Positions 8,277-10,494 of a stretch of 10,494 nt of DNA are shown piece by piece. The notes below the pieces were generated by a model. That model had not been told where the DNA came from and did not search any database. It worked only from the letters and a program-made list of their open reading frames with translations. This DNA is from Ophioceras dolichostomum (taxonomy: Eukaryota; Ascomycota; Sordariomycetes; Magnaporthales; Ophioceraceae), in NCBI GenBank assembly GCA_003049485.1, contig PYST01000641.1:1-10494 (forward strand), given 5' to 3'. How positions within the stretch are numbered: the stretch's first letter is position 1; each line of letters starts with the position of its first letter. Position numbers and translations under genes: made by a program.

Positions 8277-9183
8277 ATAGGTCTGCCGGTCCGCCTGCCT
8301 CTTCTTGCCTCTCGCTAGGTCCGAGGTACGGGAGGAAGCGCCGGTCTTCAACGCACTACATAGGGAAATAGGGGGCAGTGGACGAGCGGCCAGTGGGTTG
8401 TGGCCTGCCCAGCGGCCCCCGCAAGCAAGCCAAGTGGCTCGACTAATCCGTGTGGGCTCTCGAATCGACAGCATTCAACCCAGCACCGAATCTGGGATCC
8501 GACAGGCGGAGGCACGCCGTATCCTACCTAGACCAGACGGAACCTGAACCATGATCACACGGATTTTTTTTGGACTCTCCTTCTCGTCTTGTCAGCCAGA
8601 CAGCCACTTCTATTAACCGTGCCCTCTTGTGCTGCTGTTATTTCACCCGTGCCAGGCAGTACTGAGTGAAACCCACCAGTCATCGCCTCGCTTTCTTTGC
8701 CATCCCTTCCCTGCCTGTCCTGGCCTTCCCTGCCTTCTCTCCTGCCTTCCCGGGTGACTCGACCTGATGATGATGAGCACAAGAATACATATAAGAAGAG
8801 CCCTGCCCTGTAAGCCGCCTTCTTCCTTGGATCCCGATGATAAGCCACCCGCATATTCCATTGTTGGCAACAACATGCGCATGCTATTAGTCCACAGTTC
8901 CACACGCGCACACGCCAACGTCTTGTACTCTCTCCTTCTGGACTCGTCATGATTACCTGTAGGAATTGTGAAGTTATGAATGCCGCCGCAAGGTCCATAC
9001 CATTACGAATTACGGACCACCTTCCCCCCGCCGCCTCAACTCGACACAATTACATGCCTTCTCACCCCTCACCGAGTGGGCCTGTGAGTGAGTGAGAGAG
9101 ATGAGAGACAGGATCGCCTCCTCCGGCTCCCCTCCTCCGTCATTCATCCCTCCTCCCTGCGTTGCTGGTGGAGGTGCTGCTCC

Positions 9184-9200
9184 TTTTTTTTTTTTTTTTT
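9184..9200. repeat. 17-base T tract
   Basis: Uninterrupted T run followed by GCTTTTT; a 10-base T tract lies at 9365-9374. Such tracts can keep nucleosomes off promoters. They also create the poly-Phe seen in a chance open frame. Confidence 0.85.
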
Positions 9201-9852
9201 GCTTTTTGCCCAGCTGCGCTGGTGCTTCACTCTGATTTGCAAGGGGAACCAGCCAACCCGACACGACGTGACCAACTGGGACACGCACACGCAGCCCAGG
9301 CATGCATCCTGTCTGTCAGGTCGTTCAACAACCAGCCAGTCTGGGACAAGGGGAGTTCATCAACTTTTTTTTTTCTTTTGTCGGTCGTCCACTCACATAA
9401 CTCCCCTGCCTCAATGTGCTTTGCTTTCTTTGCTTATTGCCTCAAGCAATCAAAAGTGAGTGTGCATAGCCCATGCAACCAACCAACCAATCTCACGATT
9501 ACCCCGTGGCCGTGGGTGGCTCACGGCTTTCTTTTCGTTTCCTCTTGTCATATTTGGTTCTTCCTCAATTTTATGACTCTTCGCCAAGTGCGACGGCACA
9601 CAGGCAAGCAGGCAAGCACACGCAGACACAAAACGCACAAACACACATTGGGCTTGATCAGAATCGCTCTTTTATTCGAGTATGCCGAGCGGCAGAGCGA
9701 CAGCCTCAAACAAACCAAGGAAGCGGCGTCGTCTGTTTTCCCTACTTGTTGCTTGGTGTGAGGAGGGGGGGCCAGACCAGACAGAGACCGGGCCAAGTGG
9801 CGAGTCAGCAGTTGGTTTGAGATGAGCTGTGCTGTGGTATGAGCTGTGCGCT

Positions 9853-9901
9853 GTGAGCCGTGAGCTGTGAGCCGTGAGCCGTGAGCCGTGAGCCGTGAGC
9901 T
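9853..9901. repeat. Heptamer tandem repeat GTGAGCC/T (7 units)
   Basis: Seven head-to-tail units, GTGAGCC five times and GTGAGCT twice (units 2 and 7). Looser GAGCTGTG copies precede it from about 9822. On the minus strand the array reads as a repeated Ser-Arg-Leu-Thr-Ala-His-Gly, which is a by-product. Confidence 0.9.
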
Positions 9902-10335
9902 GTGCACTGCTCGTGTGTGTATCATTACTGTTGAGCGTGTTTGGGTGCGATCTTTCTGCGAGAGGCGAGAGCAGCAAGACGGAGAGGGGCGGGCGGGCAG
10001 GCGGTGGTGGGTTGGATCCAGTCGCTTTTCGGGTAGGTCGGACAATGCACCAGACAGCTCATCACCACCTCTCCCTCATAAAAGGTGGTATTAGTGGGCG
10101 ACGGGTGCCCGTGGTGGTGTTGGGCACCACCAAAAAAATGCAGAAATGGTCAAGAGAAACCTCCCGGTCTCCATAATCGCAACGCACCAGCAATGCATCG
10201 CATAACATTGCACACACAGCAAGCATACCTTCGTGCCGACCGAGTGCATTACATACATGTAGGAAGCGAGCGAGAGCAGCACACAAGAGGACTAGGATGC
10301 TTGTGAGCGGACCTGCCCCTAGTGCATAAAAGGTG

Positions 10336-10494
10336 ATGGCTCAGGGATGGAATAGTCGGACAAACAAGTCCGGGCGTCTCATTCCAGAGCCAGCGCCCGA
10401 GGCAAATCCACGGACGGGAACCGACCTTCCATCACCCGCATATCCAACCAGCCTCCGTCCGGCCCCCCTCCGCGCCCCCCATGTCCCCCTCCCC
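10336..10494 (+). CDS. Open frame running off the right edge, uncertain
   Basis: An ATG at 10336 in a fair context (GTG before it) opens a frame of 53 codons that stays open to the edge and is Pro-rich (starts MAQGWNSRTNK). I do not recognise it. The next plus frame is also open from just after a TAG at 10354 and reads a Ser/Arg/Pro-rich segment, and a minus frame reads a Gly-rich segment ending ALALE and a TGA. GC and Pro/Gly content rise here, so this may be the edge of a real gene, but strand and frame cannot be decided. Confidence 0.2.
   Translation, partial: MAQGWNSRTNKSGRLIPEPAPEANPRTGTDLPSPAYPTSLRPAPLRAPHVPLP

Larger units (their letters stand above)
7830..10335. other. Intergenic stretch of about 2.5 kb without a supported gene
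   Basis: No open frame here has recognisable motifs. The longest (plus 9162-9761, 199 codons; minus 10045-9548, 165 codons) owe their look to a T-tract and to a heptamer repeat. The plus strand is C/T-rich around 8570-8760 and 9100-9380, as is often seen upstream of fungal transcription starts, so part of this may be the promoter of a plus-strand gene lying to the right. I see no tRNA, snoRNA or transposon signature. Confidence 0.5.

Noticed and set aside
9162..9761. 199-codon plus-strand frame starting MLVEVLLLFFFFF, resembling a signal peptide
   Set aside because: The hydrophobic stretch is the 17-base T tract read as Phe. The rest has no motif and an unlikely composition.
9548..10045. 165-codon minus-strand frame with repeats of SRLTAHG
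   Set aside because: The peptide repeat is the heptamer array read in three successive frames; nothing else supports coding.
10112..10138. Hairpin GGTGGTG-TTGGG-CACCACC followed by seven A
   Set aside because: It resembles a rho-independent terminator only on paper. The run is A rather than T on that strand and the host is a eukaryote, so no terminator is called.

Overview
The window looks like nuclear DNA of a filamentous ascomycete (Pezizomycotina, probably Sordariomycetes). The evidence is one recognisable spliceosomal gene with a 192-base intron, short introns (95 and 112 bases) with GTAAG-type donors and CTAAC branch sites, a GC-rich coding part full of Ser/Pro/Gln/His low complexity, and long gene-poor flanks rich in simple repeats. 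There are no bacterial operon signals, CRISPR arrays, tRNAs, rRNAs or transposons that I can recognise.

Layout from left to right. Positions 1-500 (minus strand) hold the start of the gene for the core snRNP protein SmD1, cut by the window edge, with one intron after the fifth codon. Positions 501-3145 hold no convincing gene. The part nearest SmD1 contains a near-perfect 33-bp inverted repeat (645-677) and a perfect inverted pair of CACGTG E-boxes (725-746). Positions 2041-2870 are strikingly purine-rich on the plus strand, and the bias flips at about 2871. Positions 3146-6613 (minus) hold a three-exon gene for a roughly 1086-residue, mostly disordered protein with one central RING finger, a likely E3 ubiquitin ligase. 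Positions 6614-7800 look like its leader and promoter: a CCAAT box, a TATA-like element, a possible 62-codon upstream ORF and short tandem repeats. Positions 7810-10335 hold no supported gene, only simple repeats including seven copies of a heptamer. From 10336 to the edge, open frames on both strands may be the edge of another gene, but this cannot be settled here.

The two genes are tandem on the minus strand, about 2.6 kb apart, and nothing in the sequence links them functionally: one is a housekeeping splicing factor, the other a putative ubiquitin ligase. I did not find a clearly new biological system. The most useful leads are the unusual zinc-ligand pattern of the RING finger, the two inverted repeats upstream of SmD1, and the splice layout around the RING exon, where intron retention would remove either the RING or the C-terminal third.
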